NCBI RefSeq assembly: GCF_009846885.1
Contig: NZ_WUWM01000001.1
Span: 62,001 to 126,000, forward strand
Source: Paenibacillus puerhi
GTDB taxonomy: Bacteria > Bacillota > Bacilli > Paenibacillales > NBRC-103111
Direction of reading: 5' to 3'
Length of the DNA stretch: 64,000 nt
Below are positions 1 to 8,482 of the stretch, one piece after another (within the stretch, counting starts at the first letter, position 1; each line of letters opens with the position of its first letter). Below the pieces are notes generated by a model. That model was not told the origin of the DNA. It worked only from the letters and a program-made list of their open reading frames with translations, and ran no database searches. The position numbers were made by a program, and so were the translations under genes.

Positions 1-2
1 AA

Positions 3-116
3 GAAAGCCATAACGAGCCGGTACTGAAAGGAACCTTCGCAGCTGTCATGCTGCTCGGCCTGTTTTTGGTCGTCAGCTGGGTTGGGATTTTTCTGTTGTT
101 TATAGCAAGGGGTTAG
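3..116 (+). CDS. ba3-type cytochrome c oxidase subunit IIa (3' part)
   Basis: This is the tail of a very short membrane protein whose start lies before the window. The visible 37 residues are a polar stretch followed by one hydrophobic helix, ending in FIARG and a TAG stop. The small subunit IIa of ba3-type oxidases (about 34 residues in Thermus) has the same layout and ends in a similar FFARG. The gene lies 33 bases before subunit II and in the same direction, as expected for this operon. It would pack against subunits I and II in the membrane. The call rests on the end motif and the neighbours. Confidence 0.72.
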   Translation, partial: ESHNEPVLKGTFAAVMLLGLFLVVSWVGIFLLFIARG

Positions 117-149
117 AGACAAGAAACCGATTGATCCAGAGGAGCTGAC

Positions 150-626
150 ATGCGCATGCATATTCACCGCTTAGAAAAATATTGGCTGATCTTCGGCATT
201 TCCATGCTGGTCGTCTTCCTCTCCGTGGTTGGAGTAGGAGCTTTCTCGCTGGGCATGGAGCCGCCGGGAGGCCACCGGCATACCGTCGATCCGGAGAAGC
301 TGGCGCAGACGCCGCCGTTCGACAACCCGGGACTGAAGCAGATAGGGGACAAGGAATACGAGGCTAACCTGATCGCTTTTTCATTCGGCTTTACGCCCGA
401 TAAGCTGGAAATCCCCCTGGGGGCCAAAGTACATTTCAGCGTAACGAGCCAGGATGTCGTTCACGGGATGCAGGTCAATGGCACGACGATCAATATGATG
501 GTCATACCGGGTGAAGTCAACCACCTGACGTACACCTTCGACAAGCCCGGCGAATACCTGGTGCTCTGCAACGAGTACTGCGGAGCGGCGCATGAAGTGA
601 TGATGATGAAAATCATCGTAAAATAG
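150..626 (+). CDS. cbaB: ba3-type cytochrome c oxidase subunit II (CuA subunit)
   Basis: Subunit II accepts electrons from cytochrome c at a binuclear CuA centre outside the membrane. The 158-residue protein has one N-terminal membrane helix (about residues 14-34) and then a cupredoxin domain. The CuA ligands are visible: His105, then Cys140-NEY-Cys144, His148 and Met151/152. The single N-terminal helix and short length are typical of ba3 enzymes rather than A-type oxidases, which have two helices. A GAGGAG ribosome site precedes the ATG. The gene sits between subunit IIa and subunit I, which gives the expected order IIa-II-I. Confidence 0.93.
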   Translation: MRMHIHRLEKYWLIFGISMLVVFLSVVGVGAFSLGMEPPGGHRHTVDPEKLAQTPPFDNPGLKQIGDKEYEANLIAFSFGFTPDKLEIPLGAKVHFSVTSQDVVHGMQVNGTTINMMVIPGEVNHLTYTFDKPGEYLVLCNEYCGAAHEVMMMKIIVK

Positions 627-662
627 GCTCGTACAACGGGGATTGGAAAGGGTGTACCTCAG

Positions 663-2312
663 ATGATAAAAGAAATCAAAAGCTTTGACCGCCGCGACGC
701 CGCACTTGTGCTGGCCCATATCCTGTTCGCCTTCTTCGCCTTGTTTATGGGCGGCGTCACGGGTGTACTGCAGGGGCTGGTCCGCGGAGGCATGGTGACG
801 CTGCCGATGGGAATCGGCTACTACCAGCTGCTGACCGCGCACGGCGTGCTGATGGCTCTTATATTTACGACCTACTTCATTATCGGCTTCATTTATTCCG
901 GCGTAGCCCGGACGCTGGGCGGGGGGCTGCTGCCGATCGTTCGGAAGCTCGGTTGGCTCGGGTTTGGGCTGATGACGTTCGGCACGCTGCTGGCAACCGT
1001 GCTTATTGTACTCAACAAAGCGACAGTGCTGTACACGTTCTACGCTCCGCTCAAAGCGGACCCCTGGTTCTATGTATCGCTGGTATTCCTGGTCGTCGGC
1101 AGCTGGATGAGCGGCATCGGGGTGTTCCTGAATTACCGCTATTGGAAGCGGACGAACCCGGGCCAAACGACGCCGCTCTTTACGTATATGGCAGTCATCA
1201 CGATGCTGATGTGGATAATCGCCACGCTGGGCGTAGCGATCGAAGTGCTGTTCCAGCTCATTCCGTGGTCGTTCGGCTGGGTAGATACGGTCAATGTTAC
1301 GCTCTCCCGGACGCTGTTCTGGTATTTCGGCCATCCGCTTGTGTACTTCTGGCTGCTGCCTGCCTACATGTGCTGGTATGTCGTCATTCCGAAGGTCATC
1401 GGCGGCAAAATGTTCAGCGACGCGCTGGCGCGCCTGTCGTTCATCATGTTCCTGCTGTTCTCGATCCCAGTAGGCTTCCATCATCAGTTAATGGAGCCCG
1501 GCATCTCGAACATCTGGAAATTCGTCCAGGTCGTGCTGACGTTCATGGTTGTCATCCCTTCGCTGATGACCGCCTTCTCGCTGTTCGCGACCTTCGAGAT
1601 GCATGGACGCTCAGTCGGGGCCAAAGGGCTCTTCGGCTGGCTTAAGAAGCTTCCGTGGAAGGATGTCCGCTTCTTCGCTCCGTTCATGGGTATGCTCATC
1701 TTCATCCCGGCGGGCGCCGGCGGCTTGATCAACGCGAGCCATGAACTGAATGCCATCGTGCATAATACGCTGTGGGTTACCGGCCACTTCCATCTGACGG
1801 TAGCGACCAGCGTCGCGCTGACGTTCTTCGGCATCACCTACTGGCTGATCCCATCCATGCTGGGCCGTGCGATGACGCCGCTGATGAACCGGCTGGGTAT
1901 GATTCAAACGATCCTGTGGCTGATCGGCATGTTCTTCATGTCCGGTTCGATGCACATCACCGGTCTGTTGGGCTCGCCTCGCCGTACGGCCTTCACGACC
2001 TATCAGGACCACCCGGACACGGTGCTCTGGATGCCTTACCATGTGGCGATGGCGATCGGAGGCATGATTCTGTTCGTCGCCGTGGTGCTGATGATCATCA
2101 ACATCTGCATGCTGATGAGCGCTCCGAAGGGCGAGACGGAATATCCGATCGCCGAGGCGAGCGAGCACGCCGAGAAGGCGCCAGCCATCTTCGAGCGCTG
2201 GGGCGTCTGGGTCGGGGTGCTGGTCGCGCTCATCCTGGTGGCTTACTCGATCCCGGTCATGGATATTATCAATGATGCGGGCGTCGGGGCTAAAGGGTTC
2301 AAGACTTGGTAA
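663..2312 (+). CDS. cbaA: ba3-type cytochrome c oxidase subunit I
   Basis: This is the catalytic haem-copper subunit that reduces oxygen to water and pumps protons (549 residues, about 13 membrane segments). The expected ligands are present: an early helix His (LLTAHGV), the CuB site GHPLVYF with His224 and the cross-link Tyr228, the pair His273-His274 in GFHHQ, and GHFH with His375 and His377 near the haem-binding end. HPLVY in place of HPEVY marks the ba3/B-type family. The ATG is 36 bases after subunit II, with GGAAAGG upstream. The cluster is closed by a terminator directly downstream. ba3 oxidases are usually high-affinity enzymes, but no regulator is visible here. Confidence 0.95.
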   Translation: MIKEIKSFDRRDAALVLAHILFAFFALFMGGVTGVLQGLVRGGMVTLPMGIGYYQLLTAHGVLMALIFTTYFIIGFIYSGVARTLGGGLLPIVRKLGWLGFGLMTFGTLLATVLIVLNKATVLYTFYAPLKADPWFYVSLVFLVVGSWMSGIGVFLNYRYWKRTNPGQTTPLFTYMAVITMLMWIIATLGVAIEVLFQLIPWSFGWVDTVNVTLSRTLFWYFGHPLVYFWLLPAYMCWYVVIPKVIGGKMFSDALARLSFIMFLLFSIPVGFHHQLMEPGISNIWKFVQVVLTFMVVIPSLMTAFSLFATFEMHGRSVGAKGLFGWLKKLPWKDVRFFAPFMGMLIFIPAGAGGLINASHELNAIVHNTLWVTGHFHLTVATSVALTFFGITYWLIPSMLGRAMTPLMNRLGMIQTILWLIGMFFMSGSMHITGLLGSPRRTAFTTYQDHPDTVLWMPYHVAMAIGGMILFVAVVLMIINICMLMSAPKGETEYPIAEASEHAEKAPAIFERWGVWVGVLVALILVAYSIPVMDIINDAGVGAKGFKTW

Positions 2313-2344
2313 GACCTCGCGTAGCTCCCAGCGCGTAACGAATG

Positions 2345-2378
2345 CCATGCAGCTGATTTTGGCTGCATGGTTTTTTTT
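2345..2378 (+). terminator. Terminator of the ba3 oxidase operon
   Basis: A perfect 9-bp stem (CCATGCAGC with GCTGCATGG) around an 8-base loop is followed by eight T residues. It lies 32 bases after the subunit I stop. Confidence 0.93.
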
Positions 2379-2399
2379 GATTGGATGGATAAGGGGCCG

Positions 2400-2990
2400 G
2401 GCCAGAAGAAAGGGGTGACCGGGCAGGGAAAGGTTCGCGAACTTCAAGGATAGCAAGTGGCCAGGAAAGGGAGTGGGCTCTAAACGGTGGAGGAAGCTAT
2501 CGCCGGGAGTGAGCTTATGGGGACTATCCCCTTGGGACTCAGTCTGGTAAACAAATTAATACCTCTCAAGAAGGTGCAGAATATTTTGGAATTCACATTG
2601 GTCAAACAGCTCCAACCCAGATGTAGGGTGTTTTTCAATGATTATATTTGGAGATTTTGACGAATAGAGTTGTATTCATTGAAGAACGTGCAGGAAGTTC
2701 ATGAGATCAAGTTAGCAAAACCCAAAGTAGTAGAGTAAGTTACGGGCAGTCAAGTTGGAAGTGTTTCATTAATTAATCATACCTTGCCAACCATAATAGA
2801 TAGAGAGTTATTTCGATTTCAATATGTGTATGGAGGCACAGAGACGGTACAGTCAACTTAGAAGATGCTTAAATAAGGTAATTGGATACATTCGATAAGG
2901 TTCTAGTAACACTCCGAAGGTTGAGACTTCATATAAACACCGCAATTCACGGGCTACTCCCCTCGGTCCGCCCGAAGTAGTAGGCAGGGA
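2400..2990. other. Gene-poor decayed DNA at the island edge
   Basis: No intact gene is visible. Short stretches still read like coding sequence: about 2537-2625 (ending QTAPTQM and a TAG) and about 2680-2860 (with one internal stop). I could not assign either to a family. Base composition drops sharply here compared with the oxidase genes, so this looks like the worn left edge of the AT-rich island. Confidence 0.45.
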
Positions 2991-2991
2991 A

Positions 2992-3204
2992 GTGGATGCA
3001 GGCGGACACATTGAAAGCTACCAACGTCAGTTCAGCAAAGCAACGAAGGACAAGAGTATTTTCCCTTCAGATAAGGCTCTGATCAAAATGCTCTATCTCT
3101 CCACGATGGATGTTGTTCACAAGTGGACGGACAGGGTACAAAACCGGGAACAGATGCTCCATCAGCTTTCGTGTTCTTCTCGGATCGGGTTAGGTAATAT
3201 TTAA
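2992..3204 (+). pseudogene. IS256-family transposase, C-terminal relic
   Basis: The 70-residue frame carries the conserved C-terminal region of IS256/mutator transposases: IESYQRQFSKATKDKSIF, then the LIKMLYLSTMDVVHKWT segment. Full-length members are about 390-400 residues, and the catalytic N-terminal two thirds are missing. No start codon or terminal repeat is apparent, so this is a dead fragment. Confidence 0.8.
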
Positions 3205-3260
3205 ACTCTAGGGGCGGCCCGCCCGTCGGGGGAATTTCAGCAATGCGTGTACACAAACTC

Positions 3261-3660
3261 TTAACAGACCTGATCGAACTGCTCCTTGACATAAGCCAAG
3301 GACAGTTTGACACCCGTCAGAAAATAATAATGATCTTTATACAAGCTGTCGATGTTCGCTGTGCTGTAAAATTTTCGGTCCATGACCAGGTGCACTTTAC
3401 GAAACCCCAGAAGTTCCATTTGCCCCAGGAAACCCCTCGCACTCTGCGCATCGCTGATGTTGCCGGAGAGTTTGTGGTAATAGAACTGCAGATTCGATTC
3501 TTGGCCAAACAATAGCGCGAGATTCAGTTGCGGCAATCCCTCCTGCTCTTTGTTCATCCCATACTACACTTGCTGCAAGCTTTTCGAATAGCTAAAGACA
3601 GATGTTATATCGTATGCCCAGTAGTCTTTTCGATTAGCACCGCAACCTGTAAGCGCGGAA
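3261..3660 (-). pseudogene. IS1634-like (DDE) transposase relic
   Basis: Read on the minus strand, the region gives YWAYDITSV, then an in-frame stop, then MNKEQEGLPQLNLALLFGQ, followed by FYYHKLSGN, KVHLVMDRKFYS and YFLTGVKLSLAYV. These are core blocks of IS1634/IS4-type transposases, including the Asp of the MDR.FYS motif. Internal stops and loss of both ends show that it is inactive. Upstream minus-strand sequence to about 3760 may be further decayed parts of the same gene. Confidence 0.75.
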
Positions 3661-3699
3661 GAAGTGGTGTTTTTCTTTCGTGATAGGCGAAGAGCTCAT

Positions 3700-4480
3700 T
3701 GTTGCGTTGTGAAGGAATGTTTCCTACGAGGATTGCGGTGTAAAGAGACTCATTTCGAAAAACGGCTAAGAACTGTCCAATTTCATAATGAGGTAGTAGG
3801 CAATGGGTAGCAACGATGAATAGTCATTCGGAAAGCGATTCATCATCGATAATCCCGATTCTTCGGTTGGTTTCGAACAAATACATGGCTTTGCAGAACC
3901 AATGGACGACATCTATATGTGCTATATGTGCTGTGGGCCCATTGTTGTCACGCGGGTGAGGTCGATGAATTCGATTTGATCATTGACTTGATCGATGAGT
4001 CGCCGTTTGGAGCGGTACTACTGCTTCTCCCGAACCCAGAAGAATGGATTCATAGGCACATGTAATTCTTGATTGCTAATCTAATTGATGAATAATCGAG
4101 ATGCTATTCATTCTAATCCTCGCTATTTCATGAACGCACGTTCGAAAAAAACGATATGGAACAAAGGGGTAACCAGTTTGAGGAAGGTAATTGACCGATG
4201 TGAAAAAAAATCGTCTAGAAATAAAAGCACTGTACCGATTCCACTGCCTTCTATATCAACTGATTAAAAATCTTAAACCTCACATTTAGTTATTTTGAAT
4301 GTCTCAATAATGATGATAAATGTGAATTGCAAAAAAAGGTAATTGATTAAATGATATAATTATTTTTTAAAAAAGGGAGGAAATGTAAAATTAATGCCTA
4401 ATAGTAGTATATAGTGGTAAATTTATATATATTTAGTAATTTATATTTCGAAAGTAATTTTTGTAATCAGAAGGAGGAAA
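3700..4480. other. AT-rich intergenic region with decayed sequence
   Basis: No supportable gene is seen. The minus strand at about 3840-3940 reads as a short coding-like stretch (HWFCKAMYLFETN) without a start, probably another relic. A 60-codon open frame at 4085-4267 on the plus strand has no ribosome site and no recognisable content, and I do not call it. The last 200 bases are very AT-rich and lead into the regulator gene. Confidence 0.4.
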
Positions 4481-4484
4481 ATAC

Positions 4485-4841
4485 GTGATTCTACCGCAAG
4501 GCAAGCAAATAATATCCCTCGGCGAAGAGAGCTATTTAGACACAGACCACGAAATACTGGTGAAAGATAATCTACATTGTTCACTCTCAAGACTCGAATT
4601 CAGATTGATTTATTGCTTAGCAACTAGGGCGGGAGAAATCGTTTCGCCAAAAGAACTGATAAATTTTACATGGATGAAGTCAGAATATGTCGATCCGCAA
4701 GTACTTTACGTATATATTAATCGAATTCGTAGGAAGATAGAAGATAATCCTAAAAGTCCAGAATGTATTATAGCTATTCCCAAAGTAGGGTATATGTTTA
4801 TTCCACGTAGAAAAAAATATCCCAAAAAAACAAAAAAATGA
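4485..4841 (+). CDS. Stand-alone winged-helix (OmpR/PhoB-type) DNA-binding protein
   Basis: The 118-residue protein is a bare effector domain of the OmpR/PhoB class. The matching blocks are a LSRLEFRLIYCLATRAGEIV region (helices 1-2), the VDPQVLYVYINRIRRKIE recognition helix, and the IPKVGYMF wing. No receiver domain is attached, so it cannot be phosphorylated in the usual way; such proteins occur as local regulators of secretion or peptide clusters. The GTG start is fixed by AAGGAGG eight bases upstream. It lies directly before the promoter and peptide/thioredoxin operon, same strand, and is the best candidate regulator. The lysine-rich tail is unusual. Confidence 0.8.
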   Translation: MILPQGKQIISLGEESYLDTDHEILVKDNLHCSLSRLEFRLIYCLATRAGEIVSPKELINFTWMKSEYVDPQVLYVYINRIRRKIEDNPKSPECIIAIPKVGYMFIPRRKKYPKKTKK

Positions 4842-4866
4842 TAAATATTAACAAACTGTTAGTTTT

Positions 4867-4890
4867 TTGACAAATATATTGTGGTATACT
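4867..4890 (+). promoter_or_regulatory. Probable promoter of the peptide operon (extended -10)
   Basis: TGGTATACT at 4882-4890 is a good extended -10 element. A TTGACA at 4867-4872 is only 12 bases away, too close to be its normal -35 partner, so the promoter may rely on the extended -10 and on the winged-helix activator. It lies between the regulator gene and the degenerate first precursor. Confidence 0.5.
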
Positions 4891-4935
4891 CAAAAGTGTA
4901 AAAAGTATTTATTTTAGTAAATTAAAGGAAGTTAA

Positions 4936-5037
4936 AGGGGGGATTGTCCAAGTGAATATTCAATTATACGGGAACTGATTGCCCAATCAACTGATTGTAG
5001 CACTACTTCATGTGCTACCAACCCACCCAGAGTGTAA
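4936..5037 (+). pseudogene. Degenerate third copy of the Cys-rich precursor peptide
   Basis: An open frame without a usable start codon follows an AAAGGGGGG ribosome-site-like run. It reads CPSEYSI, then eight residues, then TDCSTTSC, and ends in NPPRV and TAA. The intact precursors begin MACPSTHPIDTGTDCEEKIC and MACTSAYPIDTGTEC, so the CPS..(P/S)I and TDC-x4-C blocks correspond. In the shifted frame around 4966-4982 the bases also encode TGTDC; adding one G after 4965 would restore IDTGTDC. The short direct repeat ACTGATTG (4974 and 4990) lies at the break. I infer a decayed paralogue that lost its ATG; its Ser/Thr/Cys-rich tail could alternatively be a separate small peptide. Confidence 0.5.
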
Positions 5038-5211
5038 GGGAATATTGCTACCAAACTTTATGATAGATATAAAAACTACCTAGTTTGCTACATAGTCTAA
5101 TCATACTGTTTGAACAATCGGTTCTTATGCATGATTAATTGCTGGATGATCATTGTATTGATAGATCAATTTAAATGATTTAGAACCATATATTATGATG
5201 TTGTTAGGGAT

Positions 5212-5736
5212 GTGGTTAGAGTGAGCCTTCCTATAATAAACATGATGCTTGCATTTTTGTTTCTATTATCTTTCTATACTAAAGTATTCAATATTAATAA
5301 CTTTATCTATGAGATCTCATCATATGGAGTTTTACCAAAAAGATTATTGCTAATATCTGCTGTATCGATACTTATTTACGAGTTGGTTTTATTTATCTTG
5401 TATAGCTTTGGGACGTTTACGGTTATTAGGGAAATTTTAGGGATTACCCTTATGGTTATTTTTTCAATCGTGACTATAAAAAAGAAAATTAAGGAGAAGA
5501 CTGGTGCGTGTTCTTGTTTTGGAAATATGAGATTGCTAAATAAGTTTCCCATTATTCGGAACTTATTTATATGTGGATTAATGTTGATGAATCTCAACGC
5601 TCCAGTAAATTACAATTTCCAAGTAGGGATATTATTAATTATTTGGATAGTAAGTATAGTGATAATTATTGATTTGTATCAAACTATCGGTAAATTTATC
5701 CGGGTTGTGAAGTTCTATGGTTCACATGACAATTAA
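5212..5736 (+). CDS. MauE/DoxX-like membrane protein with CSCFG motif
   Basis: This 174-residue protein has about four or five membrane segments and the motif C100-S-C102-F-G, the hallmark of the MauE branch of the DoxX-like superfamily. MauE proteins assist the oxidative maturation of methylamine dehydrogenase and occur beside thioredoxin-like MauD partners; VKOR/DsbB-like electron transfer is proposed for this group. Here it heads an operon with two CxxC proteins, an ABC exporter and Cys-rich peptides, so a role in recycling a thiol oxidant is the natural inference. The start is uncertain: GTG at 5212 has poor spacing to AGGGA, and GTG at 5221 fits better. The gene overlaps the next by 20 bases. 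Confidence 0.7.
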   Translation: MVRVSLPIINMMLAFLFLLSFYTKVFNINNFIYEISSYGVLPKRLLLISAVSILIYELVLFILYSFGTFTVIREILGITLMVIFSIVTIKKKIKEKTGACSCFGNMRLLNKFPIIRNLFICGLMLMNLNAPVNYNFQVGILLIIWIVSIVIIIDLYQTIGKFIRVVKFYGSHDN

Positions 5737-6199
5737 ATTATTATTTATGGTATTTGTTCTATTGGTTTCGGGGCTGCTTATTTATTTTAAAAAAAAAACA
5801 ATAGCTTTTGAAAAAAAAGAATTATCTAAACTCGCTATAGAAATGAAATTTGATTCGAATCAACAAATGATTGTTCTGTTTCTAAATTATCAAGACATAA
5901 ATTACGGAGTTCTTAATGAACTGTTAGATAAAAATACCGATCCTTTCTATTCAATGATCATTGTTATGAAGGGACCACAATGGCTCACAACAATGAAAAA
6001 GAAAACATGGAATAGACATAGGGTAATAGACCTCTCGGAATATCCTTGGATCATGCCAAGATCTCATTCACAAGTTACTTCTTATATAAATAATAAAGTA
6101 GTTAATATTTATGAACCAGTTTCTTATATTAAGAATATGAAAAGTAAGTCATTAGAACAACAACGTGATACCGGGTTCCAAAAATCTAAAACAATTTAA
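5717..6199 (+). CDS. Membrane-anchored small protein, cysteine-free, possibly thioredoxin-like fold
   Basis: I do not recognise this 160-residue protein. Residues about 5-24 form a membrane anchor, followed by a basic segment and a predicted soluble domain. The domain has alternating strand/helix character (MIVLFLNYQDINYGVLNELL, then SMIIVMKG), similar in layout to the neighbouring thioredoxin-like proteins. It contains no cysteine at all, so it cannot be a redox enzyme; it may hold or chaperone the peptide substrate. It overlaps the MauE-like gene by 20 bases and precedes the CGAC protein by 27 bases, which indicates translational coupling in one operon. Confidence 0.6.
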   Translation: MVHMTIKLLFMVFVLLVSGLLIYFKKKTIAFEKKELSKLAIEMKFDSNQQMIVLFLNYQDINYGVLNELLDKNTDPFYSMIIVMKGPQWLTTMKKKTWNRHRVIDLSEYPWIMPRSHSQVTSYINNKVVNIYEPVSYIKNMKSKSLEQQRDTGFQKSKTI

Positions 6200-6226
6200 G
6201 ATAGTCAAAACAAGGGGGAGAATGAG

Positions 6227-6709
6227 TTGAACAATTCGTATCTAAGTAATGAACAAAAGAAAAGTAAGAAACGGGTTGTTGTATATGAAACAAAGGAGCC
6301 ACTATCTATAGGAGATAGAATACCTAATGTCGATCTTCTCGAAAAGAATAGTGCTATAAAATTACATAGTCTGATTACAGATCATCTTATTCTAGTAATT
6401 GCAAGTAGCACATGTGGTGCTTGTGAAGGGACGTTGGAGACAATATATGAATTTACGAGAGAAAATAAGACAGCAAATATCGTATTGATATTTAATTCTA
6501 ATATAGACTCTTTCAAACGGACTAAACTAATATTTGGCGACTCAATTAGAATTTTTCCTATGGACATTGAGACTATGCTTAATGAGTTTAAAACGACTTT
6601 TCTTCCATTAGGTTTTTCGCTAGATGGAGGCGGAATAATTAAATCATCGCATGCATTTAGCGATATGGAGATGTTCCTAGAACTATTACAACCGGTTGGT
6701 AGAAATTAA
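6227..6709 (+). CDS. Thioredoxin-like (TlpA/MauD-like) protein with CGAC active site
   Basis: The 160-residue protein has the block PLSIGDRIPNVDL, followed by ILVIASSTCGACEGTLETI. This is the standard layout of TlpA/MauD redoxins, with the CxxC (CGAC) at about residues 64-67. There is no clear N-terminal signal or anchor, so it is either cytoplasmic or tethered by partners such as the MauE-like protein. The start is TTG at 6227: the ATG at 6222 meets a stop after two codons, and GGGGGAG at 6214-6220 serves the TTG. It probably shuttles disulfides for the Cys-rich peptides. It ends three bases before the ABC transporter. Confidence 0.75.
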   Translation: MNNSYLSNEQKKSKKRVVVYETKEPLSIGDRIPNVDLLEKNSAIKLHSLITDHLILVIASSTCGACEGTLETIYEFTRENKTANIVLIFNSNIDSFKRTKLIFGDSIRIFPMDIETMLNEFKTTFLPLGFSLDGGGIIKSSHAFSDMEMFLELLQPVGRN

Positions 6710-6712
6710 AAC

Positions 6713-8482
6713 ATGAAATTAATACATCCCAAAATATTCAAAAATACTATTAGAGACTTTGTTTTAGTAGTTTTTGTAACCATAATTTCCACATATATAG
6801 TGACTGAGTACATTAAAAACACACAAAAGTTGTACGATACATTTATAGCTGCCACAGACTACCATAAATCATTACTAATCTTAAGTCTATTTGCGATAAT
6901 ACGAATTTTCCAAATTATACTAAAACAATATCAAGTTTACATTGAGACAAGGCTTCAACTTATAGTAAGTAATAATATTGAAAGTGCTTTTTACAGTAGT
7001 TTGAATCCAAAAACAATAACGGAAATCGAGACTCCAAGCTTTCAAAATGATCTGAATACAATACGTTATGGAATTAGTACTTTCACCCAATTACTATTAT
7101 CATTCATTTCGATTATTCAGAATATTTTGTTAATCGTTATATACTCATTCTTAATAATAAATCAAAAATGGTATTTGCTGATCATTATAGCGTTATATAG
7201 TTCACCCAATATACTGAATGAGATGAAACTATCAAAATTTAGGATGCAATATATAGAAAATACATCTGATATTAGTAGGCAAAAGGCAATGTATGCTGAA
7301 TACTTTACTAAATCGGAAGCACAAAAAGAACTTCTGATTTTTTCTATGAAAGATTATTTGTTAAGTAAGTGGTTGAGACTAACTCAAATTGTGACTAAGT
7401 TAGAACTTGCTCATAAGAAAAAAGATATAAGCAGTGCTACGTTGGTATCAATGCTGGGTCCTTTAGGATATATGGTTGTTCAATTTGTCTTACTCACTGA
7501 TGTTTTTAATAAATCTTTGACTATAGGTCAATATATGGCATTAATAACAACAATAGGGATGCTAGAAGGTTCATTTATTTCTCTTGCTCCTACTATTGGA
7601 AAGCTAAAAGCCATGAATGCAATGAAAGTTAAGCTTAACCTTTTTTACAAAAAATATATCGATCAAGAGTATTACAGTGAAACAGTGGAAGAAATAAGCC
7701 CCATTAACTTTATTGAGATAAATAATCTATTTTTTAAATACCCGCACAGCACTAACTACTCTCTTAAAAATATTAATTTATCAATTAATCCAGGCGATAT
7801 ATTGGTCATTGTAGGGGAAAATGGATCGGGAAAGTCTACTCTAGCAAAAATTATTTTGGGCCTGCATGGTATTCAAAATGGACAATTGTTTTATAACGGT
7901 GTTGACATCAATAATATTGAAAGAGGCAAGCTATTCAGTAATATGTCGGTTGTTACACAGGATTATCTCAAATATCCATTTCCCCTATTGGAAAATATTA
8001 CATTGGAAGCGGATGTTAAATTGGAGATGGTTGAAGAATTTTGTGCTCGCTTTAATTACTTGCTTCCAGATCAAAAGGACCTTATATCTGATTGTTTGTT
8101 GGGCATAGATTATGAAGGCTCAAGACAATTATCAGGTGGGCAATGGCAGAGAATTGCAATTGCTAGAGCACTCTATAAAGATTCGAGGATTTTAGTATTG
8201 GATGAAGCAACATCAGCTATGGATCCAGAGACCGAGTCGAAATTAATGAAAGATATTGTTGAAACGAGAGAAAAGAAAATAACGATTATCGTTTCCCATC
8301 GCTTGCACATAGCATTATATGCTTCAAAAATCATTGTAGTGCAAAATGGGGAAATTGTAGAGCATGGTACTCACATGGAGCTAATGGATAACAAAGGTAA
8401 ATATTATAATATGGTTCAATCTCAAACGTATCAAAAGGAGGAAAACCAAGATGGTTACAGGGATATTCAAAGAGTTATTTAA
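6713..8482 (+). CDS. ABC exporter, fused membrane and ATPase domains (peptide exporter)
   Basis: This is a 589-residue half-transporter. About six membrane segments lie in residues 15-310, followed by an ATPase domain with Walker A GENGSGKST (about residue 368), signature LSGGQWQRIAIARAL (about 473), Walker B ILVLDEATSAMD (about 494) and the switch His in IVSHRLH. No N-terminal C39 peptidase is present, so it does not cut a double-glycine leader. This agrees with the leaderless precursors downstream. MsbA/McjD-type exporters of this form export and confer immunity to bacteriocins. The gene is tightly packed: its last 32 bases overlap the next gene. Confidence 0.85.
   Translation: MKLIHPKIFKNTIRDFVLVVFVTIISTYIVTEYIKNTQKLYDTFIAATDYHKSLLILSLFAIIRIFQIILKQYQVYIETRLQLIVSNNIESAFYSSLNPKTITEIETPSFQNDLNTIRYGISTFTQLLLSFISIIQNILLIVIYSFLIINQKWYLLIIIALYSSPNILNEMKLSKFRMQYIENTSDISRQKAMYAEYFTKSEAQKELLIFSMKDYLLSKWLRLTQIVTKLELAHKKKDISSATLVSMLGPLGYMVVQFVLLTDVFNKSLTIGQYMALITTIGMLEGSFISLAPTIGKLKAMNAMKVKLNLFYKKYIDQEYYSETVEEISPINFIEINNLFFKYPHSTNYSLKNINLSINPGDILVIVGENGSGKSTLAKIILGLHGIQNGQLFYNGVDINNIERGKLFSNMSVVTQDYLKYPFPLLENITLEADVKLEMVEEFCARFNYLLPDQKDLISDCLLGIDYEGSRQLSGGQWQRIAIARALYKDSRILVLDEATSAMDPETESKLMKDIVETREKKITIIVSHRLHIALYASKIIVVQNGEIVEHGTHMELMDNKGKYYNMVQSQTYQKEENQDGYRDIQRVI

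Noticed and set aside
381..1484. 367-codon minus-strand open frame opposite the oxidase genes
   Set aside because: It lies antisense to subunits II and I, which have all their metal ligands. The frame is rich in Gln/His/Arg as expected for antisense of GC-rich genes.
4085..4267. 60-codon lysine/serine-rich open frame
   Set aside because: There is no ribosome site, no recognisable motif, and AT-rich flanks where such frames arise by chance.
4867..4872. TTGACA as the -35 of the peptide operon promoter
   Set aside because: The spacing to the TATACT element is only 12 bases, against the usual 16-18, so I treat the promoter as extended -10 and do not rely on this hexamer.
4952..4978. Short leader peptide GTG-initiated (VNIQLYGN) before the MauE-like gene
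   Set aside because: It was considered as an attenuator peptide, but the overlapping frame shows clear similarity to the downstream Cys-rich precursors, which explains the region better.
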